Positions 16,424-25,627 of a DNA stretch of 64,000 bases are shown here, piece by piece (position 1 is the stretch's first letter; each line of letters begins with the position of its first letter). The notes under the pieces are model-generated. The model saw only the letters and a list, made by a program, of their open reading frames with translations. It had not been told where the DNA came from and did no database searches. The translations under genes and the position numbers were made by a program. Source of the stretch: G963667075 sp963667075. Its GTDB lineage: Bacteria; Pseudomonadota; Alphaproteobacteria; Micavibrionales; Micavibrionaceae. The DNA lies in assembly GCA_963667075.1 (NCBI GenBank), contig OY762938.1:1798001-1862000 (forward strand). Reading direction: 5' to 3'.

Positions 16424-16840
16424 AAAAAAACTCCTTTCTCTGAAAACGTTCCCTATCCCTCATAGTCTGGACGGAACAAAACGTACGATACCTCTCTTCT
16501 AGCATAACAAGATGAAATTAACAAAGTCTTCATTTCGTCTTTATTTTATATGGCATGCGCTATATCAATTTGTAAAATTAGGGGAGAATTTTAATAAAAA
16601 TTGATAAAAATTTTAAAATTAACTTTATGGTAATAATTTACTGCTAAATATTATCTGGAGATTGTTAAGACGCAAACAGGGGGAGACGGGTCTTATTTAC
16701 TACATTGCATCCGTTCCGGTTATGTCGATCAAGAATCGAGACTAACGTGGCGTTGCTTATTCCTGGTGAGAAAGGGGAAGAGCGCGGCATGAAAGAAAGT
16801 GTAAAAGTGTAAAAGTGTATATGTGTATATGGGGGCCGTC
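16424..16840. other. AT-rich gap without a recognised gene
   Basis: No convincing ORF is present. The stretch holds a TATGGCATGCGCTATA motif near 16550 that recurs elsewhere, an A/T-rich run (about 16590-16660), and imperfect GTGTAAAA/GTGTATAT repeats at 16799-16828 just before the DUF2336 gene. Confidence 0.6.
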
Positions 16841-17947
16841 ATGGATGTGACGTTACTGGAGAACAACAGTCAGGCCGCACCATTTTTGGTGAGGCTATAT
16901 GAAACGCAACAACTTTATTCTATAGCGCAGAAGAGCGATCCATGTGCCAGAGGCAAATTGGCCAGAAGTGTGATTGATCTCTTAGGGGCTTATATCTCTG
17001 AAAATGAAAGAGAAATTATCGCTGACATCCTGATTAGTCTGGTTCGTCAGGCTGAACTTGATTTGCGTCAGGCACTATCCGAACGGTTGTCTATTATTGA
17101 TGGTGTGCCTTTACGTGTGATTTTACATCTTGCCAATGATGAGATTACTGTGGCGCGCCATGTTCTTAAGCGCAGTCCTGTTTTGAACGAGCTTGATTTA
17201 CTCTATATTATTAATGCGCAAGGGCCTGCATACTGGCATGCTATCGCAAAACGAGCCAATATAGATGATTCCGTTATTGATGCGCTGGCCGCAACACATG
17301 ATTTTGAAACGGCTATGATCTTGGCAGAAAATCAATGTATTACGCTAACGAAACAAGCTATTGGGATGATTGCCGATATGGCGAAAGAGTCTGAACGTCT
17401 GGCCACGCCGCTTTTGGGACGTGATGAAGTGCCTCAGTCTGTGGCCGCTATACTCTATGATTTTGTGGGTGAGGCCCTTAAGAAAGAAATTCATGGACGC
17501 TACAAATTCAAATCAAAACTGACTCGTTCAGCGATTGATGAGGTGGTGCGTGAATTTGTGGAAGTTGATCATTCTATATTTGTACCAACAGACAGTATGG
17601 TTGCGACCGCCAGAGCTTTTCATTCAAGCGGGGAACTGAACATAGGATTTATAATGAATACGCTAAAACGCGGGCAGATACCAAGCTTTGTCTCTCAGTT
17701 TTCTGTTTATTGTAATCTGAGTGTGAATACGGCCCTTAATATCATCCGTCAGGATTCAGCGCAAGGACTCGCCATCGTTTGCAGAGCCTATGGCATTGAG
17801 CGGATGAACTTTATGAATATATATCTGATGACAAACAGATGCCGTTCTCATGGCAAGGTTGTGCCGCAAAGCAAAATGGCAAGAGCACTGGCTTATTACG
17901 ACAAAATTAGTCCTGAAACGGCCAAACGCATACTTCAGAAGGTTTAG
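16841..17947 (+). CDS. DUF2336 helical-repeat protein
   Basis: This is an all-helical protein of about 368 residues matching the alphaproteobacterial DUF2336 family. It has paired helices resembling HEAT repeats, for example RQALSERLSIIDGVPLRVILHLANDEITVARHVLKRSPVL and later LASTHDFETAMILAENQ-type turns. An LKKEIHGRYKFKSK segment lies near two thirds. No membrane segment is present. Family members are often near regulatory genes but have no assigned biochemical role. The start is uncertain: GTG 16823, ATG 16829 and ATG 16841 are in frame. I chose 16841, which gives a typical N terminus. Confidence 0.82.
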   Translation: MDVTLLENNSQAAPFLVRLYETQQLYSIAQKSDPCARGKLARSVIDLLGAYISENEREIIADILISLVRQAELDLRQALSERLSIIDGVPLRVILHLANDEITVARHVLKRSPVLNELDLLYIINAQGPAYWHAIAKRANIDDSVIDALAATHDFETAMILAENQCITLTKQAIGMIADMAKESERLATPLLGRDEVPQSVAAILYDFVGEALKKEIHGRYKFKSKLTRSAIDEVVREFVEVDHSIFVPTDSMVATARAFHSSGELNIGFIMNTLKRGQIPSFVSQFSVYCNLSVNTALNIIRQDSAQGLAIVCRAYGIERMNFMNIYLMTNRCRSHGKVVPQSKMARALAYYDKISPETAKRILQKV

Positions 17948-17978
17948 ATGTTTGCTCTGTTCAGGCAGTCTGGCAGGT

Positions 17979-19166
17979 TCAGGCAAGGGCGATAACGCCG
18001 GGGAGTTCCTTGCCTTCCAGCCATTCCAGAAAAGCACCGCCTGCCGTTGAAATATAGGTGAAGTCGTGTGCGACGCCGGCATTTTCAAGGGCGGATACGG
18101 TATCGCCGCCGCCTGCTATACTGATGATTTTTCCTGCTTTTGTGAGCGTGGCGACTTGTTCAGCCAGTGTGTTTGTGCCGTTATCAAAGGGCATCACTTC
18201 AAAGACTCCCATAGGACCGTTCCAAAGCACGGTTTTAGCGTGTTCCAGTTTTTCAGCGAGTTTTTTCAGGCTTTCAGGGCCGATATCGACGGCTTCGCGA
18301 TCGGCGGGAATTTGATCGCTGTTATGTACTTCATGTGGTGCGTTTGCGCCAAACTCTTTTACGGTGATCCGGTCAACCGGCAGCACAATTTCGCAGCCGG
18401 ATTCTTTGGCTGTTTCCATGATAGACAGGGCTTCGTCTTTCATGTCTTTTTCACAAAGGGATTTTCCGACCTCAAATCCTTGTGCGTACAGGAATGTGGA
18501 GGCCATGCCGCCGCCGAGTACAAGGTAATCTACCTTTTTGGCAAGATTGTTCAGGATAGAGAGTTTTGTGGATATTTTGGCACCGCCTACAATGGCCATT
18601 ACAGGGCGGGCAGGCGATTCAAGCGCCTTTGTTAAGGCGTTTATTTCAGCTTCCATCAGTAAGCCCGGTACGGAAGGGAGCAGATGTGCAAGGCCTTCGG
18701 TTGAGGCATGTGCCCGGTGGGCGGCGGAAAACGCATCATTAACAAAGATATCACCAAGGGTGGCCAGTGCTTTGGCAAAGGCCGGATCGTTTTGCTCTTC
18801 GCCTTTTTCAAAGCGTACATTTTCAAGGAGCATGATATCGCCGTTTTCCATGCTTTCTTTCAAGCGTATCGGCTGATCCCCCAGACACTCCATGGCGAAT
18901 TTTACAGGATATCCCCATTGACGTTCCAAAATTTCGGGCAGGAAACTTAAGGAAAATTCCGGCAGCGCATCTCCTTTCGGACGGCCGAAATGCGCCAGGA
19001 TAAGGATTTTTGCACCTTCACGGACCAAATAATCTATGGTGGGTTTGACTCGGTCAATACGGGTTGTGTCTGTGACTTCACCGTCTTTAACGGGGACATT
19101 CAGATCAGCGCGGAGCAGTACGTATTTGCCCGAAAAGTCAAAATCAGAAAGTGTTTTAAATGTCAT
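17979..19166 (-). CDS. pgk: Phosphoglycerate kinase
   Basis: This glycolytic enzyme interconverts 1,3-bisphosphoglycerate and 3-phosphoglycerate with ADP/ATP. The 395-residue length is normal. Motifs: VLLRADLNVPVKDGEVTD at the start, LILAHFGRPKG, LLENVRFEKGEEQND, VNDAFSAAHRAHAST, MAIVGGAKISTKL, and the nucleotide-binding VLWNGPMGVFE with the C-terminal IAGGGDT. All are intact. The start overlaps the stop of the proline iminopeptidase gene by 11 bases, so the two are probably translationally coupled. Confidence 0.97.
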   Translation of the reverse strand: MTFKTLSDFDFSGKYVLLRADLNVPVKDGEVTDTTRIDRVKPTIDYLVREGAKILILAHFGRPKGDALPEFSLSFLPEILERQWGYPVKFAMECLGDQPIRLKESMENGDIMLLENVRFEKGEEQNDPAFAKALATLGDIFVNDAFSAAHRAHASTEGLAHLLPSVPGLLMEAEINALTKALESPARPVMAIVGGAKISTKLSILNNLAKKVDYLVLGGGMASTFLYAQGFEVGKSLCEKDMKDEALSIMETAKESGCEIVLPVDRITVKEFGANAPHEVHNSDQIPADREAVDIGPESLKKLAEKLEHAKTVLWNGPMGVFEVMPFDNGTNTLAEQVATLTKAGKIISIAGGGDTVSALENAGVAHDFTYISTAGGAFLEWLEGKELPGVIALA

Positions 19167-20118
19167 GGTGCGCAGGTCCTTTTTTTAAATCTTCTGTGGC
19201 GGTTATTAAAGCGGATAATATGCCAGGCTCAAGCATAGCATGTCCAGCATCGGGCACAATCACATATTTAGCTTCCGGCCATGCCTTATGGAGTTTATAA
19301 GCTGTTTTTATAGGACAGATAACATCGTACCGTCCTTGAACGATCGTTGCCGGGATATGCCGAAAGCGATCTATCTGTGAGAGGAGGGAGACCTGCTCTG
19401 GTATGATATCATGTGTGAAATAGTGGGCTTCCATAAGGCCCAAAGTGATGGCGTTTTTTGTACTGTCTTCATTGGATGGGGGGCTGTAAGGCCGTGGACG
19501 ATGTGAAGCACAGCGTGCCTCGTAAGCTTCCCATGTCAGCCCGGCTTGTTCTTTTGTTGCCTTATCGGGGCCTGTCATCCTTTTGTAGTAAGCACGTAGC
19601 AGATCGCCCCGTTCATCTTCCGGGATAAACGTTGAAAAGGTCTCAAAAGCTTCCGGGAAAATATGTCCCATACCGTATAAAAACCAGTCAACTTCTTCCT
19701 GAGAGAGCAGGAATATCCCTCTCAGCGTCAGGCTGAGACATTTTTCCGGGTGTCTTGAGGCATAAGAGAGTGCCAGTGTTGACCCCCATGAACCGCCAAA
19801 AAGGTGCCACCGCTCTATTTTTAAGTGATAACGCAGTGTCTCCATATCCGAAACAAGGTGCGCCCTTGTGTTATGCTCAAGGCACATATTCGGCGTAGAT
19901 CGCCCGCAACCGCGCTGGTCGAATAAGATGATACGGTAGTGTGCCGGATCAAAGAGCCGTCTGTGCTCCGGTACTGTACCACCACCAGGACCGCCATGAA
20001 GAAAGACAACGGGCACGCCATCCGGGTTGCCTGATTGTTCCCAATAGAGTGTATGAGGCGGATCTACGTCCAGAAAGCCTGTGCTATATGGTTCTATTTC
20101 AGGGAAGAGTTTATTCAT
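19156..20118 (-). CDS. pip: Proline iminopeptidase (alpha/beta hydrolase, S33)
   Basis: This 320-residue cytoplasmic peptidase removes N-terminal proline from peptides. It shows the LYWEQSGNPDGVPVVFLHGGPGG oxyanion region, DQRGCGRSTPN, the nucleophile elbow GGSWGSTLAL, and later the catalytic Asp in GRYDVICP and His in PDAGHAML. All triad residues are present. Its start overlaps the upstream nuclease-like gene by 8 bases and its end overlaps pgk by 11, so the three genes form a coupled operon. Confidence 0.94.
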   Translation of the reverse strand: MNKLFPEIEPYSTGFLDVDPPHTLYWEQSGNPDGVPVVFLHGGPGGGTVPEHRRLFDPAHYRIILFDQRGCGRSTPNMCLEHNTRAHLVSDMETLRYHLKIERWHLFGGSWGSTLALSYASRHPEKCLSLTLRGIFLLSQEEVDWFLYGMGHIFPEAFETFSTFIPEDERGDLLRAYYKRMTGPDKATKEQAGLTWEAYEARCASHRPRPYSPPSNEDSTKNAITLGLMEAHYFTHDIIPEQVSLLSQIDRFRHIPATIVQGRYDVICPIKTAYKLHKAWPEAKYVIVPDAGHAMLEPGILSALITATEDLKKGPAHHDI

Positions 20119-20935
20119 TTTCTAAAAATTCTATGGCTTCGGGATGGTCTATTTCTATGTAGGGGCCGTTATAGGAGTCCAGCCAGCCACGAACGCGGAC
20201 TTTTTTTCCGTTCCATTCAAGCGGGTTGTATCCGTTTTTTGCAAAGGCTTTTCTTTTTCCCGGCGGCACAGAAACGGTGAAGTCGGTTTTCCAGTTTTGT
20301 CCGAAATTTAAGTAAATCCGGTTTTTTATGATGGCGGTATTGACGATTGTGCCTTCAACAATCTGAAAGGCTTTGGCGGCATCGGATGCGGTTTCGGGGG
20401 TGAGGAGAGCGTAACGAGCTTCTTGCCACAGGCCTTTATGGTCGGCTCTGCCCTGCTGTTCAGCTTCGTACATCTGTTCGGCCATTTCAGGGCTGGATTC
20501 TGTGGTGCGGACACGCGCCATGCCTTGTTTCAAAAGCTCACCCTGTATCCAGAGACCGTCTTTGACAAGAGCAACATGGACCAGATGATGCCCCATGCCA
20601 TTAAGGCGTCCCTTGTCAGGTGTCTTGGTTTGATAAAGTCTGATTTTCTCACCTTCAATCAGCTTTGATAGATGCTCTTTTGCTTTGATGGCATTGTCGG
20701 TCGCGTCATAGGATGTCTGTCCCGGCAGATCGAGTCCTGCCAGTCTGAATATACGATCATCTTTTTTAATGGTAAAGGTAAGGGGATTGATAACCTGTCT
20801 TACAAAGACGGTTTCCGGTTGCTTGAAGGATGAAAAATCAGTGCTCTCAATTCCGGGTGATTCTGCCTCAGGGCTTGCCAGCACCGGGAAAGCACTATAA
20901 ATAACAGATATGAACAACAGAAAGATGATCCTCAT
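20111..20935 (-). CDS. Exported SNase-like (thermonuclease-fold) protein
   Basis: The start is taken at MRIIFLLFISVIYSAFPVLAS, a typical signal peptide; the open frame extends upstream but overlaps the divergent gene. The mature part has an SNase core: FRLAGLDLPGQ near the first strand, KAKEHLSKLIEGEKIRL, DKGRLNGMG.H and LLKQGMARV. Compared with staphylococcal nuclease, the Arg35 and Asp40 positions are kept, but Glu43 is replaced by Gly (DLPG where DTPE is usual). A second domain, rich in strands, follows to the C terminus. It may bind rather than cleave nucleic acid. Confidence 0.75.
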   Translation of the reverse strand: MRIIFLLFISVIYSAFPVLASPEAESPGIESTDFSSFKQPETVFVRQVINPLTFTIKKDDRIFRLAGLDLPGQTSYDATDNAIKAKEHLSKLIEGEKIRLYQTKTPDKGRLNGMGHHLVHVALVKDGLWIQGELLKQGMARVRTTESSPEMAEQMYEAEQQGRADHKGLWQEARYALLTPETASDAAKAFQIVEGTIVNTAIIKNRIYLNFGQNWKTDFTVSVPPGKRKAFAKNGYNPLEWNGKKVRVRGWLDSYNGPYIEIDHPEAIEFLENE

Positions 20936-20951
20936 GACTGGAAAAGCTATT

Positions 20952-22409
20952 ATGTTTGTACGAAATTGCAAGCTTTTGTTTGTGTCTTTTTTCCTTCTTC
21001 TGCTCGCGGCGTGTTCGACTAATCCTGCGACAGGAGAAAAACAGTTTACAGCCTTTATGCCAGCCGTGCAGGAGGCTAGTCTCGGGGCGCAGGAGCATGA
21101 AAAAATCATGCAGCTTTACGGGGATGACTACAAAGGGACGTCTCTGGATCAGTATGTTAATAAGGTGGGGCAGCGTATTGTCAAAAATACGGAAAGGCCG
21201 GACGTTACATATAAATTTTTTGTGTTGGATACCCCCGTTGTTAATGCGTTTGCTGTGCCGGGGGGGTATATCTATATCTCCCGCGGTCTTTTGAGTCTCG
21301 CGAATTCAGAGGCTGAAATAGCCGCTGTTATAGCGCATGAAGCAGGCCACATTACAGCCCGTCATTCGGCAGAGCGTTATTCTCATGGTGTTCTGGCTTC
21401 ACTTGGAGCGGCTGTCGTTGCGGCAACGCTGGATAAACCGGGGGTCGACAAGGCCGCTGGCCTTGGCTCTAACCTTTACATCAAATCATATTCACGGGCG
21501 CAAGAGCATCAGGCGGATCAGCTAGGGCTTCGCTACATGATCAGTGCGGGGTATGATCCGCGGGCTATGGGGACTTTCCTAACCAGTCTTGAGCGGTATA
21601 GTGCCTTTGAGGATATATTAAAGGCCAGAAAACCTGGCTCCAGCTTTAGTTATTTTTCAACGCATCCCAAGACAGAAGATCGTATCGACAGGGTAAGGGA
21701 AGAGGCGTCTAATTATCTGGGGCGTCCCGGTGTTAATCATCGTGAAGCGTATATGAAGGAGATTAACGGCCTTTTGTATGGTGATAGCTTAAAGCAGGGA
21801 TTTGCGCGTGGGCAGGATTTTTATCATCCAAAAATCGGGTTTAAATTCCGTGTGCCGCAAGGTTATCGCATTATTAATAACCCAAAGGAAATTATTGCGG
21901 TGTCAAAGGAAGGGGCTATCATTTTATTCGATATGGCACGGGCCTCTCAGGTTCTGGATCCTATGGCCTATATGCAGCATGTCTGGATGAAGAATGAACG
22001 TCTGGAACAGCTTGAGAACATTGAAATTAACGGGATGAAGGCGGTGACGGGTTCCTTTGATGGCAAGCTGGACAATAAGCCTGTGAATATTCGTGTCGTA
22101 GCGGTGGCGTGGGCACCGGGGCACTATTTCAGAATGCAAATGGCCATACCGCGTGGCAGTTCGCCTGCTGTGGTAGAAGGGCTTAAAAGTACAACCTATA
22201 GCTTGATGCGTATGACAGATTCTGAAAAGAAAAAGATTAAACCATACCATGTTAAAATTGTAAAAGCAGGGGATGGCGATACGGTTAAACGCTTTGCCAG
22301 CCAGATGGCGCAGGAAAATCTAAAGGAAGAGCGTTTCCGAATTCTAAACGGTCTGGCTCCAGAGGCCCCGGTTCTTCCTGGACATCAGTATAAGATTATT
22401 GTGGAGTAA
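20952..22409 (+). CDS. Lipoprotein M48 zinc metallopeptidase (BepA/LoiP-like)
   Basis: The start is placed at MFVRNCKLLFVSFF, giving a lipoprotein signal with the lipobox LLAAC; an in-frame ATG at 20910 would bury it. The protease domain has VIAHEAGHITARHSAERYSH, the HExxH zinc motif, followed by SRAQEHQADQLGLRYM with the third ligand Glu. The C-terminal third after the peptidase ends in a module of about 55 residues (YHVKIVKAGDGDTVKRFA) with LysM-like character. It probably acts at the periplasmic face of the outer membrane on misfolded proteins. It starts 17 bases from the divergent SNase-like gene. Confidence 0.88.
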   Translation: MFVRNCKLLFVSFFLLLLAACSTNPATGEKQFTAFMPAVQEASLGAQEHEKIMQLYGDDYKGTSLDQYVNKVGQRIVKNTERPDVTYKFFVLDTPVVNAFAVPGGYIYISRGLLSLANSEAEIAAVIAHEAGHITARHSAERYSHGVLASLGAAVVAATLDKPGVDKAAGLGSNLYIKSYSRAQEHQADQLGLRYMISAGYDPRAMGTFLTSLERYSAFEDILKARKPGSSFSYFSTHPKTEDRIDRVREEASNYLGRPGVNHREAYMKEINGLLYGDSLKQGFARGQDFYHPKIGFKFRVPQGYRIINNPKEIIAVSKEGAIILFDMARASQVLDPMAYMQHVWMKNERLEQLENIEINGMKAVTGSFDGKLDNKPVNIRVVAVAWAPGHYFRMQMAIPRGSSPAVVEGLKSTTYSLMRMTDSEKKKIKPYHVKIVKAGDGDTVKRFASQMAQENLKEERFRILNGLAPEAPVLPGHQYKIIVE

Positions 22410-22436
22410 GGTGTAACCATTTCGTTAGCCTTCTCT

Positions 22437-22511
22437 GTTCACGCAAAGACATGGAGTCTCGCAAAGATTTCTATTGGTGATCTTTGTTGTGCTTTGCGTC
22501 TTTGCGTGAAC
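22437..22511. repeat. Nested hairpin between convergent genes (TTCACGCAAAG type)
   Basis: GTTCACGCAAAGAC (22437-22450) pairs perfectly with GTCTTTGCGTGAAC (22498-22511). Inside are CAAAGAT (22462-22468) and ATCTTTG (22480-22486), also complementary. It lies between the ends of the M48 protease gene and rpoH. It resembles in design, but not in sequence, the CCACAGAGG palindromes. Confidence 0.75.
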
Positions 22512-22520
22512 GAGGCTCTG

Positions 22521-23402
22521 TTATGCGGCATGTAGATACTCATCTCTTATGTTACTTGGGATCGTGTCTCTTAGTTTCTCAAAGGCGCGTTTTTCGAGTT
22601 GGCGGACGCGTTCTTTGCTGATGCCAAGGTTCTCGCCCAGCTTTTCGAGCGTCACGGTTTTGCTTTTCAAATGACGTTCCCTGATGATGATCTGTTCACG
22701 TTCGGGCAGCTTGCCAAGTAGATTGTTTAAAAGCGCAGAGCGTGTCTCGCCGTCTTTAATGCCAATGGTCATTTCTTCCGGGTTAGGCTTTTCATCAACA
22801 AGAAAAGACTGCCATTCTTCTTCGGCATCATCGGAAATTTTGACGTTGAGCGAATGATCTCTTTGGAAGAGTCTGACTTCCATCGTGGAAAGATCTTTCA
22901 TTGAAACATTCAGTTCATTTGCTATATCTTCTCTGTCCTCTTCAGTCAACGCTGCGCCATCTTTCTGGCCTTCAATTTTGGCACGCAGGCGGCGCAGATT
23001 AAAGAACAGCGACTTTTGTGCGGATGTCGTGCCTGTGCGTACAATCGACCAGTTCCGCAAAACATATTCCTGAATGGCGGCACGTACCCACCATGTCGCA
23101 TATGTTGAGAAGCGGACTTCGCGTTCCGGGTCGAAACGATTGGCGGCCTCCATGAGTCCAACCTGACCTTCTTGAATGAGGTCCCCGAGGGGGAGGCCAT
23201 AAAATTTGAATTTTGAAGCAATGGAAACGACAAGCTTACCGTAGGCTTTTACCATTGTATGGAGGGCTCTTTCATCCTTATGCTCTTTCCATTTTCGTGC
23301 TAGATCCTGTTCCTTTTCTCTTTCCAGCATAGGGGTCTTCATCGTTTTGCGGATGTAATCAAGGTTCGCAGCACGCGTTTGTGTGTCATCAATATAGGCC
23401 AT
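22521..23402 (-). CDS. rpoH: RNA polymerase sigma-32 (heat-shock) factor
   Basis: This sigma-70-family factor directs RNA polymerase to heat-shock promoters. Region 2 has GDLIQEGQVGLMEAANRFDPEREVRFSTYATWW. The RpoH-box-like QKSLFFNLRRLRAK follows, and region 4.2 is VTLEKLGENLGISKERVRQLEKRAFEKLR. The start at MAYIDDTQ (23402) follows AAAGGGA; an ATG six codons upstream lacks a ribosome binding site. The length, about 293 residues, is normal. Confidence 0.93.
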   Translation of the reverse strand: MAYIDDTQTRAANLDYIRKTMKTPMLEREKEQDLARKWKEHKDERALHTMVKAYGKLVVSIASKFKFYGLPLGDLIQEGQVGLMEAANRFDPEREVRFSTYATWWVRAAIQEYVLRNWSIVRTGTTSAQKSLFFNLRRLRAKIEGQKDGAALTEEDREDIANELNVSMKDLSTMEVRLFQRDHSLNVKISDDAEEEWQSFLVDEKPNPEEMTIGIKDGETRSALLNNLLGKLPEREQIIIRERHLKSKTVTLEKLGENLGISKERVRQLEKRAFEKLRDTIPSNIRDEYLHAA

Positions 23403-23579
23403 ATCTGGTTCCCTTTCCATAAATCTAGGACTAATTTAGTCCTTTTTAATATATGTATGGGTATTCGCACGGCATACCAGACTGGATGACTCTTTTTTAG
23501 AAAAAATGAATTATACGCTCAAAAATTTAAAGATCGTTTAAAAAGGGTGTTGTAAAACACACACACGGTTCCATTCCGA

Positions 23580-24386
23580 TCAAACCTGAAGGGTATCAAA
23601 AACGTCGCCGTTTTGGTCGAAAGCTGTACAGACAAGATCTCCGCCGAAGCCGCAGCCATCGTCCAGCGTGGCGGTCAGGCCGTTTATGTACATGCCTTTA
23701 TGTTCAGGGTCAAAGCCTCTGACAACCTTTTGGAAGGGCGTGTAGGGCATGTGTATCTGTTTGAAGGATTGTGTGCCCCACCAGAAATTATCGCCTTGTG
23801 CTGTCAACGGCTTATCAGCGTCAAGGCCGGCATGGACGAACAAAAGCTGTTCATCTGTGTAAGCGGCTTGTTTCAGATGTGTATAAAAAATTTCATGACC
23901 TTTGTGTTTGCGCAAAGCTTGTCTGACATGGTTTGTCCATTGGGTGAGCCCCATAACACCTTTGCGGGCAGCGTGAAAGGCTGTGTGGTGATCAAGGCCG
24001 TAAGCTTGAAGCACGGGACTTAAACCGTTTCCCAGCATCCACAGCAGGACATTCTCAGGATCAGGGGCAAACTGGAGCTGTAAAAGCTTATCCAGCATTT
24101 CTTCCTGCCGTCCACGCAGAAAGGTAATGTCATTGGTCTGCACACCCGGTACAGACAAAATCAGACGGCGAAATGTCAAAAGTTCGTCTATGGTTTCGAG
24201 TGTCTGGGGGCCGTATCCGATATAGTTGCCGAGATAAACGATCCGGTCACCGGGGCTAAAATGTTCCAGTAAGATGTCGTGAAGATCAATCAGGCGCGCG
24301 GCATCACTGTGAATAGCCGGAATCGCCCATATTCTCTCAGGGCGTCCTAAATGAACGAATTTCCTGTCTTGCGGCGGCGGATACAT
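23580..24386 (-). CDS. PPP-fold phosphatase-like protein with altered metal motifs
   Basis: The layout is that of the serine/threonine phosphatase (metallophosphoesterase) family, but the metal-site blocks are changed. WAIPAIHSDA stands where GDIHG is usual, LGNYIGYGP where GDYIDRGP, FLRGRQEE where GNHE, and VRGFDP where the last HGHT. One block, LFVHAGLD, keeps its His. I recall similar substitutions in related alphaproteobacterial proteins, so this may be a stable pseudo-phosphatase subfamily. The start is uncertain: ATG at 24386 is preceded by AAGGG, while ATG at 24464 adds 26 residues without a ribosome binding site. Confidence 0.65.
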   Translation of the reverse strand: MYPPPQDRKFVHLGRPERIWAIPAIHSDAARLIDLHDILLEHFSPGDRIVYLGNYIGYGPQTLETIDELLTFRRLILSVPGVQTNDITFLRGRQEEMLDKLLQLQFAPDPENVLLWMLGNGLSPVLQAYGLDHHTAFHAARKGVMGLTQWTNHVRQALRKHKGHEIFYTHLKQAAYTDEQLLFVHAGLDADKPLTAQGDNFWWGTQSFKQIHMPYTPFQKVVRGFDPEHKGMYINGLTATLDDGCGFGGDLVCTAFDQNGDVFDTLQV

Positions 24387-24518
24387 ATCCCTTGAAGACC
24401 TTGTGTATGTGTATTGTGATGATGCGCAGTTAACAACACAGCAATGGGGAATTGCCAGAATCATAGACAGTATACAGAAAAAACAAGTAGGTACAAATGG
24501 AAATGATGTCAGGTCTTT

Positions 24519-25388
24519 CTAGTTTTCCGGGTTAAAGGGTTCATGATGAGGGAGGATTCTTAACAAATGTCCACCTTCATACTCATATTTATCAAGTATT
24601 GTATCAATGAAACCTGTGTTTTGAAGGAATTGAAGTGTTGTATCTATGGCGGCCTTGAAGTCGTGTGCTTTCGCTGGCATGGGCATGGAAACGCCGGAAA
24701 GGGATAATGGTTCGCCTTTTACGCGTCTTATTTTGCCGGGATTGCTTTTGTTATAAAGCGCAAAGGTTAAAGGCTCTGTGATAAGGATATCCGCCTTTCC
24801 AGTGGCGATATGAAGGAACGTGTCTGCCGGGGTGCTGTATGCCGGCAGACCGATAAGCGTGGCTTTGGGGAATCTTTTTGATGTGACAAGGCTCATAATA
24901 TTGCCTTCTGTGGCCACAAAGCGGACATCAGGGGTATTGGCAAGGTCGTGTTTATAATCAAAGCGTGCATCATCTGCCCGGACATAAAGATTTAACGTGT
25001 TATAAAATATGGCGTCAGAAAATAACCCTTTTTTTGCGCGTGCCGGAGAGGGCAGGTAAGGGGAACACACCATATCATAGCGGTTTGTCTTCATGTCGTC
25101 GAACATATGCGGCGGTGAGATCTCCGTCGTCCATTCAATATCAACACCCCACTGTTTGCCGACTTCTTCCATCAGATCGTAGAATATACCGCTTAGCTTC
25201 CCGGTATTGGGATCAACCATAAGGGCCGGCGGCCATATGGTGTAACCACATTTCAAAACGCCTGATGTCTCAATCTGTTCCAGTCGCGTTAAGGCGTCAG
25301 CACGATCAGGGGAGCGATGATGATTGATAATCAAAAGCACAGCTACGATAGATAAAACGGCGACTAAAATGTAGTTTACAATTTTCAT
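24519..25388 (-). CDS. Periplasmic solute-binding protein, family 3
   Basis: This 289-residue protein starts with a hydrophobic anchor or uncleaved signal (YILVAVLSIVAVLLIINHH). The SBP_bac_3 fold follows: GVLKCGYTIWPPALMVD with the ligand-binding lobe, GKLSGIFYDLMEEVGKQWGVDIEW, MKTNRYDMVCSPYLPSPARAKKGLFSDAI, and a late ATGKADILITEPLTFALY. It probably binds an amino acid or similar ligand. No permease or ATPase lies beside it, so it is an orphan receptor or serves a system elsewhere. Confidence 0.8.
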   Translation of the reverse strand: MKIVNYILVAVLSIVAVLLIINHHRSPDRADALTRLEQIETSGVLKCGYTIWPPALMVDPNTGKLSGIFYDLMEEVGKQWGVDIEWTTEISPPHMFDDMKTNRYDMVCSPYLPSPARAKKGLFSDAIFYNTLNLYVRADDARFDYKHDLANTPDVRFVATEGNIMSLVTSKRFPKATLIGLPAYSTPADTFLHIATGKADILITEPLTFALYNKSNPGKIRRVKGEPLSLSGVSMPMPAKAHDFKAAIDTTLQFLQNTGFIDTILDKYEYEGGHLLRILPHHEPFNPEN

Positions 25389-25579
25389 GCTTGTTTCCTG
25401 TGAACTGATGGCAGAAGTTGATCTATAACAGATTGTGTTTCCTATGTCATCCCTCAGGCTAACGCACCGATGCTAAAAACCAGCATGGTTTTACAGGAAA
25501 GAATAAAAGATGTTGAAAAAAGATACGAATATACAGCATAATTTTAAACAATAGGAATTCACCTTAAAATCGCCGCTTA

Positions 25580-25596
25580 CCTGTCTAATAAACAGG
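25580..25596 (+). promoter_or_regulatory. Possible small operator dyad
   Basis: CCTGT and ACAGG are arranged around CTAATAA about 30 bases upstream of the Mrr-type gene. It could bind a repressor, but the dyad is short and occurs once. Confidence 0.25.
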
Positions 25597-25627
25597 ACCA
25601 CTTCAGATGATGGAAAGGAAAATAGCA

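Noticed and set aside
20910..20951. In-frame upstream start for the M48 protease
   Set aside because: It would place 14 extra residues before a clear lipoprotein signal; the ATG at 20952 gives the expected signal.
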